Source: Jimgerdemannia flammicorona (taxonomy: Eukaryota > Mucoromycota > Endogonomycetes > Endogonales > Endogonaceae). Taken from it: a DNA stretch of 59,060 bases. The notes under the pieces were generated by a model. That model was not told the DNA's origin. It did not search any database and saw only the letters and a list, made by a program, of their open reading frames with translations. Positions 11,200 through 23,599 of this stretch are shown one piece after another. Each line of letters starts with the position of its first letter. The stretch's first letter is position 1. The position numbers were made by a program, and so were the translations under genes. Location of the stretch: contig RBNI01000019.1 of the NCBI GenBank assembly GCA_003990745.1, forward strand, positions 1 through 59,060. The letters are read 5' to 3'.

Positions 11200-14100
11200 T
11201 TATGTATAAGTATACCTTTATTGATCTTTAGTTTTAATATTTATAGCAAAGTTTCACTTCTAACCTGAGTGACCAGCCATTGACAAATGAGTCTGAGGAA
11301 TACAGAGTGTAAAAGTGATGCTTCTAGACCATTCATTAATATAACTAGACCTACTAGTTACTTATTAAATATAAAGATAAATGGCAAAGAAAGGGTGGAG
11401 TATAAAAACAGCTTATAAGAGATATAGTACAGATGAAAGATACCTAAAAGAAAGCATAGTGCAAGGGACTTGTTTAATAGTATGACAGTTGAAGTATACT
11501 ATTTATAACTTGAGATATTTATATATAAGTATTTATAAATAATTCTGAAAATTATTTCCAGACTTCAATCTATTATAAAAGAATTTTGTCTATAAGGAGA
11601 GGGTTCAGTAGAACAAATTATAGACTCTTAGCATAATCTCAACATATTCTTGATATAATAAAACTATTATAAGAGAGTTTTGTCAGTAAAGAGAAGACTT
11701 GGTAAAATGAATATAGACTCTCAGCATAATCTCAATATATTCTCATAATTGTTATTCAATCTTATAATATATAACCTCTTATCAATCTCAGGATGATTTA
11801 TCAAATTTGCATATATTCTATTAAACAAATTGCTTCAATTATATTTATTATAGATATTGTAAACTATTAGTTTATCCTGACATTTGATCTAGCAGACTAA
11901 TTTTTACTTCTTTATTAATATATATTATTCTCAAATATGCTATAGTAGTACAAATAAAGGAAAATAATGAACTACTTGTTAAATGAGCATCAAGGGCAAT
12001 AATGCTCAAAATAATAATACACTAGTCATTTTTCAGATTTTAAAAAATAAATTATATTTACTATAAAGACTAAAATGGTATTATCACTATCTATTAATTA
12101 TAGTGATAAAATAATCTGAGAGTTATTTGCTTGAAAATAAAAAGTATACCTTCATACTATATAACTAAATTATATTGAGAACTAGATTTAGTAGAATATT
12201 AATATATAATATTAGCTTAACTCTCTTTATCTCCCTTTCTCTAAATTATTGCTATCTGCCTTAGAATTTATGATAACTCATATTGGTGATTGAAACTCTC
12301 CTAAATTAATATAATTATTTTGTAGGAACAAAGCAGTAGACATTCAAATCCAATAAAATCACAAATAGTTTATAATATAAATTATAATTATAATAGATGT
12401 CACTTGTGATAAATATCCAAATTGTGAGTTAATTTTTCACACTCTATTATATACTTATACTAAGAATTCCCATATGCATTTCATAGTATTTTGAGTTTGT
12501 ATAAACTGCTTAGATGGCATTATTAGATATATTGTCTGCCTCTCCTCCTCTAAAGATATTTTCTAAATAGTTTATAGAGGCAGTCCTTTTTAGATTTTAC
12601 TTTATTTTATTTTATTTTATTTTGTTTTGAAGATAAAAAAAAAGCAATACTTACAGACTATTAAATATAGAAATGCTTTATCACTGTATGCCTTATAGAT
12701 TAGCATTATTTAATAAATTTATCTCTTTAAAGATTTCTTAACAATTATGTCTTTGATGAAGAAATAATCTGTTAAGTAAAAAGATCACATTATTTAATCT
12801 CAGGTATTTTAGCTTTATCATCACTCTCTATCTCTGATATACCTCAATGATATTGTCAAATGATTTGAAGAAAAAAGGTAGATATGAATATAGTCTTATT
12901 CAAGAAGTTAAAAAGTGATTAATAATTCTAATTATACTAGTGATTACATAAGAGTAGTTTGAGTATAAAAGGTCAATGTATACCACTATATCCTATACTG
13001 AAAGTATAAAAGAGAATGTAATGAAACTATTTTGAGACTTTTTGTTAAGGAGACTATTATCTATATAAACTGATATATATATTGGTTGGTATATAGGTGA
13101 GTAGCACTGATACTAGCTAGCCAATAATGGTTTCAAATATATACTAGATAGTATCTGGATTGCAAATGTCCAGCTCTGTAAAAGATACTTTGAGTGTATA
13201 AACTTACCTTAGTCAAAATAATTGTTGATAGCCTTAATAATAAAGATGATATACATATGTGAGTAACTATATAGTATATATATATAGTATAAAAAACAAT
13301 CTAAGTAATATCCAGAGATAGCAATATATCTTAAATATTGAAGATAGCTTTCAGCCAGAGCAGTAGATCAAGATTATAGTCTAGTGAGTAAGAATTGGAT
13401 TTTTGTCAGTTGCTTGGATGCAATAATAATATATTATCTGTCTATTCAGCTAGTATTTAATATTCTCCAACCTCAAGTGAGGTCAGAGCTATAGTAGAAT
13501 CTAATTGTAATGTAATATAGTATTAGAGACAAATGAGAGATTAGATAACTTATTATTTAAAGAATTTAAAAACTATACTTATAAGAATACTAATAAGATT
13601 AACTGTAGTATAAGTGAGAGTACTGTTATAGAAGTGAAGACAGCCGAAAGAGAGACTACTAGTAGTAAACCAGATAGTAGGACTGGAGGAGAGAGTGATG
13701 CTGATATCTGTAGATATTGTAGCTATAATTAAAGGTCTATAAAGATATATAGTAAGTGCTAAAAGTATATAGCTATTCAATTAGTATATTGATTTTATAA
13801 CTATTAGAGAATAGTTCTGAGGCTAGTACCATAGGTTCAGCAATAGAGAAGTCAGAGTCAAGTTAATTAGTATTGAGATATATATCAGAATAGCCTTCTA
13901 ACTATCTATAGAGGTCATATTTATAATAAAGTCCAGATAAGTTGAGAATTTATAAGAACATATGTGGAGTATCAGGTATAGAGACTGGGAGACCAGAAGG
14001 TATACCTTGAGACTAACAGATAGGTAGTATAATATATCTGAGAAAAGTGTATAAAATTAATTAATATGAATTACTAATGATGATTGCTAGAGTATATTAA

Positions 14101-14547
14101 ATACTGTAGAATATATATTCAGAGTAAAATGTACTATATGTGTGATCACTAACTTTGGAGTATATAGCTGAAACTTAGGCTAGCTAAGACAGGATATAAG
14201 AATAGATTAAATCTGACTAAGCTAGATGGTAGATTGTGTAATTACATTGTATGAATATTTGAGTGATAAATGTTAAGTATATGAATGTTAAATACAATAG
14301 TCATTTTGCTGTAGTTTGAACTGTATTCACAACTATATAAATATTAACTTGTTAATATTTAAAGCTATTTATATTTTGAAAATAAGAATACAAAAGAGTA
14401 AGCTTATATATATAAAGCTTATATACTTTTATTCTAAATATAAGAAAATATTTAATAAAATATGAGAAATATAAATATTAGTAGTTAAAAAGAAAAAAAA
14501 AATTAACTACATATAGTTTAGTGATTCTGATATTTAATTCTATCAGC

Positions 14548-14550
<3 letters not shown>
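11200..14550. other. AT-rich decayed DNA without recognisable genes
   Basis: Long stretch of AT-rich, almost CpG-free DNA with stops in all frames. It contains a (TTTTA)n microsatellite at 12599-12630. At about 13140-13240 a plus-strand frame reads ILDSIWIANVQLCKRYFE, weakly like the LDSG-x-x-x-H protease block of Ty1/copia elements. That resemblance is too weak to call. Most likely old repeat DNA eroded by transitions. Confidence 0.5.
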
Positions 14551-14581
<31 letters not shown>

Positions 14582-14611
14582 TTTATAAATTTTTTTTTTT
14601 TTTTTTTTTTT
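14551..14611. repeat. Two long T homopolymers
   Basis: About 29 T, a short ttttataaa-type spacer, then about 21 T. These may be remnant poly(A) tails of minus-strand retroposons or plain slippage. Exact lengths are unreliable in any assembly. Confidence 0.7.
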
Positions 14612-14734
14612 GATATTAAGTATATAGAAATTTTCTGTCTTTATATTCTCACTTAATAATACTTTCAAACCTTAAACAGGGTCTACTTGCCATTTGTTAT
14701 CTTATTATTAATTTGAAATAAAGGGTGAGCCATC

Positions 14735-15560
14735 ATTCCATTTCTACCATTGCTGCCTCTTATTATTTATCCCTCGCTCCAATATTATTACTCCCTCATT
14801 ATGGCTCTCTAATTTTGCTCGCCATGCGCCGGTTTCGATTCTTCATTATTGCCCATCATTCGCCTGTTTTTCTCCCATACAATAGCTTATCGTTCGCCCG
14901 TTTTGCTCTGTTGATATTGCTCCTCGTTCGCCCGTTTTGCTCTGTTGATATTGCTCCTCGTTCGCCTGTTTTGCATCTTCACTAATAGGCCATCGTTCCC
15001 TTTTTTTATTGTCGCCGTTCGCTTTTTGTTGTCTTAATTTTGTCGTCTTTCTCCCTCGTCCACCTGCTTTGCTCCCTTATTATTGATCGCTTCCCTATTT
15101 GGACCTCCTTTTATTACCCTTCGTTCGGTTATTTTTGGTCGTCATTTGCCTGGTTTCCTCCCGTACTGGTCGTCATTCTCGTGTTTTACTCCTTTATTTT
15201 TGGTCGTCTCCCGAACTGGTCGTCGTTCTCTTGTCTTACTCCTTTATCATTGCTCGTCGCTAGCCTGTTCTACTCTCATACCATTACTCGCCCTTGGATT
15301 ATTTTTCTCTCTTGTTATTGCTCATTGTTCGCCAGTTTAGCTCCTATATTATTTACTCATCGTTTTCTAGTTTTGCTCCTTTATTTTTATTTGTTATTCA
15401 CCTGTTTCGCTCTATTATTATTGTCCGTCGTTCTCCTATTTGTACCCTTATTGTTTCCAAGTTCTTTTGCTCCCTTATATTGTTCACTCTTCGCCTGTTT
15501 TGCTCTTTTAATATTGCTTGTCGTTCGCTCATTTTACTCCTTTATTATTGTTCGTCAAAA
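14735..15560. repeat. Degenerate 33-34 bp minisatellite
   Basis: The unit is close to tcgttcgcctgttttgctcc followed by ttattattgctcc. Three successive units start exactly 34 bp apart (14890, 14924, 14958), and variants fill the interval with about two dozen diverged copies. It is pyrimidine-rich on the plus strand and keeps many CpG (cgttcgcc), unlike the repeats around it. The long open frames here, up to 183 codons at 15040-15591, are a consequence of the repeat lacking stops, not evidence of a gene. Confidence 0.8.
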
Positions 15561-15630
15561 ATGGCATCATTCCCTGTCTCTATTTCAATGAATTGAACGG
15601 AAAATTTCCGGTGCTGAGCTTACCTCGACC

Positions 15631-15894
15631 CTACATAACCAGATCAGGAAGATAAATTTGTATCAAGCTAATTACATCAAATTTAACAGCGCAGTAAATC
15701 GCAACAAAAGGCTCTTCCCGAATGCTCCAGAATTTAATATCATTCCAAACTATTTCTAACATTAAAAACCACGTAAGGGCGTCGTGCAGGCCTACGGAAG
15801 CGGCTCGAGAATTCAAATAGAATCGTGCAGCTTGTGTATTTGTGAGCGATTTCAAAGGACCCTTGGGCCATTGTTCCACAACCCTAAAAACCAT
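15631..15894 (-). CDS. Hypothetical small ORF in unique DNA
   Basis: 87 codons on the minus strand in CpG-containing, non-repetitive DNA. The product has mixed composition with two hydrophobic stretches (WFLMLEIV around residue 45 and FVAIYCAV around residue 65). No family is recognised. No TATA box or splice pair was settled, and it could equally be an exon or chance. The CpG content marks this segment as non-RIP-affected, which is the main reason for listing it. Confidence 0.25.
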   Translation of the reverse strand: MVFRVVEQWPKGPLKSLTNTQAARFYLNSRAASVGLHDALTWFLMLEIVWNDIKFWSIREEPFVAIYCAVKFDVISLIQIYLPDLVM

Positions 15895-16415
15895 GAGGGG
15901 GTTCGTTAGAATTCACAAGTCAACGAGGCAGGAATGTTTTGGGCGTCGTGTGGATTGCGCGGATATCTCGTCGAGGCGTAAGGCAGAGTGAAACGGTAGA
16001 TTGCATAATGCTGCGCCTATGCTGTCCTAGTTTAGCAATCGTTTTCTTCTTCGCACTCATACATCCGTCTATACACATATCGCAAATTCATCCATACTGT
16101 ATTCGTTTTCGCTACCTCCCTCCCCCCGTCTTATCTCTTGTACATCCTTATTCGGGTCGGTTTCACCGCAACATTTTTCTCTTCACCTCATTTCCCAAAT
16201 ACATACATTGACCACAACGACTTAGTTTTCTCGGTTCTTCGTATGGGATTTCGGGACTTAGGGGCGCATAGCGTAGGCTTCGAACAGTACGGCCATACGT
16301 TGACTAAATGAGGCGCACCAACGTAATATCTTCCCTGGGACAAGCCACCGATTTTTACAACGGCGTGGCCGAACACACCAACACCATCACACTCACAAAC
16401 ATGCAAATATCCTTG
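15895..16415. other. Unique CpG-containing DNA, no gene resolved
   Basis: Several overlapping short open frames occur on both strands (15939-16211, 16308-16589, 16188-16406), none convincing. A pyrimidine-rich segment (16100-16200) resembles a fungal promoter leader. Base composition matches the two gene islands rather than the repeats. Confidence 0.4.
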
Positions 16416-16511
16416 TCAACAGATGCCAGCAGTGACAACCTCAATGGAATCGGTGTCCTTGTCAAGGTTTCCGTCGCCCGTGATGAGCTGGAGGATCTCG
16501 TTTACAGCCAT
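16416..16511 (-). CDS. Possible 5' exon fragment beside the B2 breakpoint
   Basis: From the ATG at 16511 the minus strand reads MAVNEILQLITGDGNLDKDT, followed by a few more residues to a TGA at 16416. It is a soluble, acidic protein-like stretch just 40 bp from where retroelement B2 begins. GT donors (gtaagt about 16520, gtgagt about 16390) lie near, so it may be part of a spliced gene truncated by the rearrangement. Not recognised. Confidence 0.2.
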   Translation of the reverse strand: MAVNEILQLITGDGNLDKDTDSIEVVTAGIC

Positions 16512-16559
16512 TCCTTTGACTTACAACGTATCCAAAAGGATCGATCCATCGCCGATCTT

Positions 16560-19500
16560 ATCTATTGGTTTATCTTTTCAACATTGTAGTGGTTTCTTGA
16601 AAAATGGTAGTCTGTGCAATTATAATTAAAGATTCTGGTCTGCAGTATCTCTATCTTTCTTGCTTGTCCAGTAAGTGACACTGAAAGCAATAGTTCAGGA
16701 ATAGTAGAAGATCATTTTATTCTGATGTCTTTTAGCCAAAGAGCTCTTTTCTGGTTTGTTTCTCATCTTAGGATAATAGTAACTATACTTAATCCTTCTT
16801 CAGCATTTCAGAGATTATTATCTTCGAGTAATATTCAGTAGAGATTATTTCAGAGAATAAATTTAAAGAATTTCTCCTATTTGGAGACTTCTTATTCAGA
16901 GGTTCTTTATCAGATATTTGATGACCCAGATTGCTTATACTTCTGCAGCTTTAGTTATAGGTATCTTTGGAGAATAGTTATATTTCTTCTTCCTTTTTCT
17001 ATGTTCAGAGCAGACTATATCAGATGAATTTCTTATTCTAATAATTTTGAAGAAATGTTCAGAGTACTTATATCTTTTTGATATAGGTGGAACATCCCCT
17101 GGCTTGTTCTGTAATAGCTCTAATTATAATGAGGATAGTGTCTTTTGCCCATACATTGTCTTCTGGTCTATCATCTATTAGGTTAATTCATAGGTTGAGT
17201 CTGAGATCATCTCTATCTTTACATTCTTCTTCTTTCTCTATAGTGAATTCTTTATTACTAGTATACTCTTTCTGAATAGTAACCTTCTTTTTCTTCTTTG
17301 ATTACTTAAAACTAATTATCTTGATCTAGTATTTCTTTTCTCTATAGTTGAATTTGAGCACCTATTGGCCAATATCAATAACTATATTAATCTTCTTCAT
17401 CTAGTCAGTATTAAGGATTATATCATATTTCTTGACCACAGCTTTTAGAATAGAGAACTGAATACATCTTCAGAAGATAGTGATTTTTTATACTTCTCCA
17501 AGGAATTGAGTTTAGGCTCTATCTACTACTATAATGCTGAGGTTGGATGGTTTATAAATAGACCACTAGAGGGTATCTATAAATTATTTATCAATTATAC
17601 AGATAGCTACTACTGCATTAATGAGGATTTTTGTCTTCTATCCTCTAATATCTCTATGCAGATATATACTTATCTGTCTTTCTGCAGTCGAAATAGTAAT
17701 TGGTACTAGTTCTTGTTATAGAATTAGAACTTGGCCAGTGGTAAACCTGGTAGTTTTCAATAGTTTATTTGAACTCTAGCAGGTATCAGTTGTAGAAACT
17801 CCAGAAGAGAGACTTCTATCTTAGTTTCTTAAATCTTTTATCAGACTTCATTATAGATATCTCAGGATATAGTTCTTGGAATATACTTTATCTTGGGATT
17901 TGAGACAATAGGCTCTTATTCTTTTTATACTATTTACTCATTCTCTGGTAATAGTGGAACTAAAAGGTGAGAGAAATCAGAGAGATATTTTGACTTACTC
18001 TTATTTATCTTCCTTATCTTCTTTCTGGACAGTCCTTCTGCTAGTATTTCTAGATAGCCTTCCTACAGTTCTCTTTCTTTTCTCAGCTGGGTAGACTCTT
18101 TCTTAGAGATGACCTTGGTTAGATATAGGTCTAGATCTAGATTACTATAGTCTTTATTATTGCTTTTCTTGAAGTATTTGATAGAGTAGACTTTAGTCTT
18201 CTTATACTAGATTGTACTCTTTCAATTTAGTAGTTCTGAGTCTCTTTGGTCACTTTTTTAGTTATTATAATCTGTGACATAGTATCCAAACTGTCTGCAA
18301 TAGGAGTATTGAACTTGAGCTCTATCTTGAAGTAGATATCTTCTTTCTTCTTATGGCTGATAGCTCCTATTGTCTCTGGGTGAGTAGTCTTGATTTCTTT
18401 AAAGTAAGTATCCTTTGTTATTTGGAAGGTAGCTCTGATTTTTACAAGTAGTGAGTTTTTTATTTGTCCAATCAGTTGGTCCAACTTAGTGTTAGAGTTC
18501 TGGATTTTACTTCTCTCTTTCTTCTGATTTTATATATTCTTGAAGGAGTTCTTGTAGGGTTTTAACCAAGAGATCTTTCTTATCATCTTTCTTATTATGA
18601 TCACTCTAGGTAGTTCTTTTTCTGATATTGAAAAATTCTTATACTGTATCAATTTATTCTTCAGGCCTTTGGATATCTAAGATATAGATATACTAGGCAA
18701 TGTTTGGGGAAATCTCATTTATAAAGATCATTAGATCTATATATAATACTCTATTTAGTAGTATTGAACCTGACTATATATATTCTTTTTTGGATTCTGA
18801 TGAAGATTGCTCTATATAATTCTCTGAGATTTATCTTTATCTTCATAAAGAATTCTTGAGCCTTATAGCAGATTTCATTTTATATATTTTTTTAATAAAC
18901 CAGTGAGTCATGGCTTCATATTCTTCTTTCTAATCAGAATGGCTTTCTAAGGTCTACATATATATTATTTACTACTCAGTTGAAATTTCCCTTAGCTGGT
19001 TCCCTAAGTTGGACTTTGAAGATGGTAATTTTTCTCTAGACAGTAAGATTCTTTAGTGCTTCTATTACTTTGATCACATCAGAGGATTCTCTTGAGTCTT
19101 CTTCTGAATATTCTGTAAAGGTTGATATTAGGATGGTCATTTCATCATTACTGTCTCTGTTTCCAATTCTGGTTATGATTTTAGTTCTGATTTACTTTCT
19201 GAGTTATTGCTAGAGCTTAGAATACTTGAGTATCCTGAAGATAGAGTTGTTGGTCTTAAGAAAGATATAGTAGATCTGAGAATTCTTAAAGATATTGAGC
19301 TAAAAATATCTATTGGTCCCAGTAGTAGTGAGATTGATAGTACTTCTGCTGCAAAGAACTAATATTGGGCAATGTGATCTTCAATTTCTTATATATATTT
19401 ATAAAAGTTTAGATATAGTCTTTTATATTTTCTAACTAGATAAGATCTCTTAGTAATAAGTCTACTATAGAAAACAAATATTAAATAGTGTAATCTTTAA

Positions 19501-19800
19501 ATTTTTATTGTTAAAGTTTCTAATAGGGTCATCTGTATTGTCTAGTTGATCTGATTGGATCAGATCTCTTAATAGTGAGTCTCTTAGTACTAGTTGAGAA
19601 TTCTTTATTATACTGACTTCTAGTTAGAATTCTTTTGATACTGAATAATTAGCAAGTCTTGAGGTAATTACTTCTCTTTCTTTCTAAATACTAGTAATGA
19701 CTCATTCTTCTTTAATAGTAGAGATTAATAGTGTGTCCAATGTATCCAGTTTGGCTATTGGGTTCTTATAAGCTAAAAAGTCATATAAATTTTAGAAATC
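16560..19800 (-). pseudogene. B2 gag and protease remnant
   Basis: Aligns by eye with B1 from about 25860 to 29060, region by region: acidic linker (about 17200), protease (about 17500-17700), gag basic tail and capsid (18000-19100). The CCHC knuckle near 18265-18310 has two of its three Cys and the His turned to Tyr (YSYC-RQFG-Y-YVTD-Y). Stops are TAA/TAG/TGA at former CAA, CAG and TGG codons. No function remains. Confidence 0.75.
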
Positions 19801-19820
19801 TTTTCAGTTAAGTCTCCAAA

Positions 19821-20179
19821 TATAATATATTAGCTCAATGAAGACAAATTACAAAATTGAAACTACTATATAGTTTAGCTTGAACTTTTAGTTACTTTGT
19901 CAAAAATCAACAAAATGTTCAATAGTTTCTCTTAGAAATAGGGGTAAATTCTGTTTTATGCATAATATGAATGATTTTGATAATATTTTCAAATTAGACA
20001 GAATCAGTATAATATGGCAAATTAGGTGGAGTTTTGAATAAAGCAGGTTTCTTAAATATGGCAGATGATGTGGATTTTTTCTAAATCAGTGGGTTTTTTT
20101 AAAAATGGCAAACATCTTGAAGTAGTTACTCAGATAAAGTAAATTCTTTCTGAATCAGCAGACTTCTTCTTCTTTATAT
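19821..20179 (-). repeat. B2 5' LTR, distal (U5) part
   Basis: Left end tataatatat corresponds to tgtaacatat of B1. It continues to the B1 insertion point, where target ATAT (20176-20179) is repeated after B1 at 30397-30400. Confidence 0.8.
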
Positions 20180-21518
20180 TGTAACATATCTGGCTCAATA
20201 GAGGCAAATTACAAGGTTGGGAGTTGGTGTAGTTTGGCTTGAGCCCCCAGTTACTTTGTTAAAAGCAACAAAATATCCTTAGTGTTTAGTAGTATAATAG
20301 TCAAAGCTGGATATCTGTGAGTGATTTCCTTATTGGGATGGTTCTCTGGGTGTAGTGGTGACTTGTGAATGGATTTCCTTCTTGAGTCAACTGGGAGTTG
20401 GTAGAATTTCCTGTATAGTGTGAGCAGTGAGATGATCTGGCAATTTGGTGGTCCTCCTTATGCAATTTCTGTATGACAATCTTGTATAGCATGACAATCT
20501 CTGTATGCGATGGTCTGGTGATTTAGCAGTTCTTCTTCTTGGGTAGCAATCTCGAAATGTATATAATTTCTGATGGATAACTTGATTTAGACACAGCTTC
20601 CCTAAAATGGCAGCTTACTGGGAATTATGCTGGCAGCAGATTCTTCTATATTGGGCTCACTGGGAACAAACAACTTAGATGTTGTAGAAACTCAGATGGC
20701 ATGAATCGGGCTCTTCTGAGAATAATAACTCAGATGGTGCAGATTCTTCTTGAATTGGTGGCTTCAACTGGGAAATAACTTAGATGGCATAGATAACTCA
20801 GATGTTATGGATTCTTCCTGAATTGGTGGCTTCAACTGGGAATACAAACAACTGATGACTTTTGGGAAAGGGTCTCTTGGCAAAGTTATGTCAAAGACTG
20901 GCTTCATTTGTATGAATGGATTTACTGTGAAGTTGTGTCAGAAACTGGCTTGAGTAAGGCAGCTTTCTCTTAGGCTTTCTGGGAATGCAGAGAATAACTT
21001 AGAAATGGTGGCAAAGTTCTTTCTTGAACTTGGGTGGCAAACTTGGATTCTTCAGACTTATCCGGCAAGCAAACCAAAAGCAGACTTGTTCTTTATATCA
21101 GAAAGTGGACCAGAGTGGAAAGGAATACTTTACTCACAATCTTCTAGCAGTGGCTGTAGAGTTCCTCTCAAAGTGTAGTAGGCAGACTTGACTTTTACTT
21201 TGGATTCAATTTGGACTGAGGTTTATTCACTCTTATATCTAGGGTAATTTATACAGTTGTAGTTACTATGGGTTACTATGTTGCTAGCTATAGATTGCTA
21301 ACTATGGCAAGTGTTTCTTGGTGGTACAGTGTACCTTGAGGGTATAGTGTATCTTGAGGGTATAGTGTACCTTGAGGGTACAGGTAAACATACTGTTTCT
21401 GATATCTCTGACTAAATATACAGGTTGGCACAGTAAAGCAGTCTTGGTTGCTTAGTGTACTAGATATAGTATGTGACTAATTTATGATTTTGGCAGTACA
21501 ATTCTGTTGCTCATCACA
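20180..21518 (-). repeat. 3' LTR of B1
   Basis: Runs from tgtaacatat (left) to ctcatcaca (right), where the minus strand reads tgtgatgagcaac. It contains three tandem copies of a 21-bp unit (gtaccttgagggtatagt type, 21332-21390) in U3, against about one in the 5' LTR. Confidence 0.9.
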
Positions 21519-21533
21519 TCAGCCCCCACTAAA
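21519..21533 (-). promoter_or_regulatory. Purine-rich tract before B1 3' LTR
   Basis: On the minus strand ttagtgggggctga immediately precedes tgtgatg. The position and G-rich character fit a plus-strand primer, though it is not a pure purine run. The same sequence is conserved in B6 at 54107-54121. Confidence 0.6.
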
Positions 21534-21559
21534 GGATGCTCTGCCCTCAGACAATCCTT

Positions 21560-23060
21560 TAGTCATCATTCCAATATGTATAAACATCTTCAGCATTAAT
21601 ACCTAAACCAGTATTTTCATTTGAGTCAGAGTCACTTCACTTAATAGGTGCTTCTTCTTCTGGAAACAGGATTTTGACATAGTTGATGATACTCCAGTAA
21701 GTGGCAGGATTCATGTTCTGAATGTCATTTAGAAGAAATTGTACTTATATCAAGGCTGAGATATTTCATTTATAGATTGTGTACAATCTGTCTGCAGCAG
21801 TGGTATTTTTCTGGGTGAGGCCAGTGGAGTTTCTGATATAGGTCAGGTCTACTGCTGGGAGGTTCTGCAACTGTTCTCCAATTGCATAGTAGGCCTGCAG
21901 CTAATGGACTTACAGTAAATGTCTGGCCAAAGTGAGGTTCTCTTGATGGGTCTGGATTCGCTGAAGGGAGTTTCTATTGGCTTATTGGAATTGTGAAAGG
22001 GAAACTGGAAGTGATTGGAATGAACTCAGAACAAGGGTCTGGAGGCACTGATCAACTGTCTGATTCATGATGGGAGAGGTATATCTTAAGGCAGTTGATA
22101 TGTACTAGTGTCCTGAGGGTTCATCCATCCATGCTTCTTAAATAGATACTGGTTCCTCTGATGTTGTATACAAGATAAGGTCCTTCCCATTTGGGTTCCA
22201 ATTTGGTGGCAAAATTTATTTAAATCATACTTCTCCAAACTAGTACTTGATCTCCAATCTTGATTTTCTGATCCTTCTGTTTCTGGTTATAATACTTCTT
22301 TTGTCTTTCTTGGGCTTTGATAATCTGACCTCAGGCTTGATTATATAACTGTTCTGCCTTCTTGAGGAGGTCTCCAAGATTCTCATGGTCAGCAGTTCTG
22401 GTTTTCTTGGCAAATATCATTTTGAATAGCTTTTGTTTAGTGGAGGTAGCAGGGGTGTTCTGAATTTCCCATAGGATCTCAGGTAAGCAGAGGTCCTAAT
22501 TAATAGGATTGACTCAGGTAAGTCCTTTCTTGATGGTCTGATTCATTCTTTCTGTCATGCCATTGGTCTGAGGGTGGTAGGATGTGGTCTGTTTGAGGTG
22601 GATCTTGTGAATTCGAGTATAACTTATGATTATGTTGTTGATGAATTCTGTGCCTTAGTTAGAGATGAGTTCTTCCAGGGGTCCATATCTGAGTGTGAGT
22701 CCATGGAGAAGGCCATCAATAGTTAAGACATCTGCAATTTCCATTGGGAAAGCCTTGGGCCACTTGGTCAGATGTTCTACAAATATAAGAATATATTTGT
22801 TTCTTCTTAGTATAACTGGTAGAGGTCTAATTACATCTATTCCCCATCTCTGAAAGATATTGTCTGGTGGTGTAATTGGTTGCAATGGTGCTTGATAGTT
22901 CTTCCTTCCTTGGTACTTCTGGCAGGTATCATATTTCTTAAGTATATCCCAGACTTGTGTTCTGAGATTGGGCCAATGTTGGTGTGTTGTCCACAGCTTC
23001 TCTTCTATATTTGCCTGTCCCTGGTGAGATTTCTGATATTCTTTTCAGATGAGATCTTCT
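21560..23060 (-). pseudogene. B1 integrase and C-terminal extension
   Basis: Zinc-binding region near 22920-23040: the His pair and DTCQKY, where the second Cys of C-X2-C is Tyr. Core: PPDNIFQRWGIDV (first Asp, about 22840), TKWPKAF, then LISN-stop-GTEF (about 22650), where the second catalytic Asp reads Asn and a CAA became TAA, then NGMTERMNQT (catalytic Glu, about 22550). A KWEGPYLVYNIRG block (about 22190) is the GPY motif. Beyond it lies a glutamine-rich extension to about 21560, with no chromodomain. Integrase would insert the cDNA; the lost Asp makes this copy inactive. Confidence 0.85.
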
Positions 23061-23124
23061 TGTGCCTTTATGGTCTGAGGAGCTTCCTTTAGAGTATAGT
23101 TCCTCAGGACACCCATCTTCTGGT

Positions 23125-23560
23125 TTATTGGAGTTGGTAGGAAAGTACATCAACATTGTTGTAAGCTTTCCCTGCTTTGTAGATGATGGTGATTTTGTAA
23201 TCCTGAAGAATAAGAATCCAGCAGGCTAGGATTCCTTGTGATTGAATAGCCATTTGAGAGCTGCATGGTCTGTGATCAGGGTGAACCTTTTTCTGATAAG
23301 ATAATCCTTGAACAGGGTGACTGCCCATATGACTGCAAGATATTCCAGTTTAGTGCTACTATAGTTCATCTGCTGCTAATTGATTGCTCTGCTTGCATAA
23401 GCTATTATATAGTATTATTGATCAGGTCCTTCTTGGGCTAGAACTGCTCTGAGGCCATCTTTAGAAGTATCTGTATACAAGATGAATGGCTTCTGTAGAT
23501 TGGGGCACACAAGGATTAGTGCTGTAGTCATGTGGTTCTTGAGTTCTTTGAAGGCTTTTT
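23125..23560 (-). pseudogene. B1 RNase H domain
   Basis: Minus-strand frames give DTSKDGLRAVLAQE (about 23480-23440), a YASRAIN block, then TKLEYLAVIWAV (catalytic Glu region, about 23350) and TLITDHAALKWLF (Asp-His region, about 23270-23240). This is the order seen in Ty3/gypsy RNase H, which removes the RNA template. Two stops interrupt it. Confidence 0.85.
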
Positions 23561-23599
23561 CTTATAATTCTGTCTATTTGAATAGTACTTCTTTCTTGA

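Noticed and set aside
13140..13250. Possible Ty1/copia protease block (ILDSIWIANVQLCKRYFE)
   Set aside because: One weak motif without neighbouring copia integrase, reverse transcriptase or LTRs; could be chance.
15040..15591. 183-codon open frame with hydrophobic, Ser/Phe/Leu-rich product
   Set aside because: It is a by-product of the stop-poor, pyrimidine-rich minisatellite; overlapping frames are open for the same reason, and no unique domain is present.
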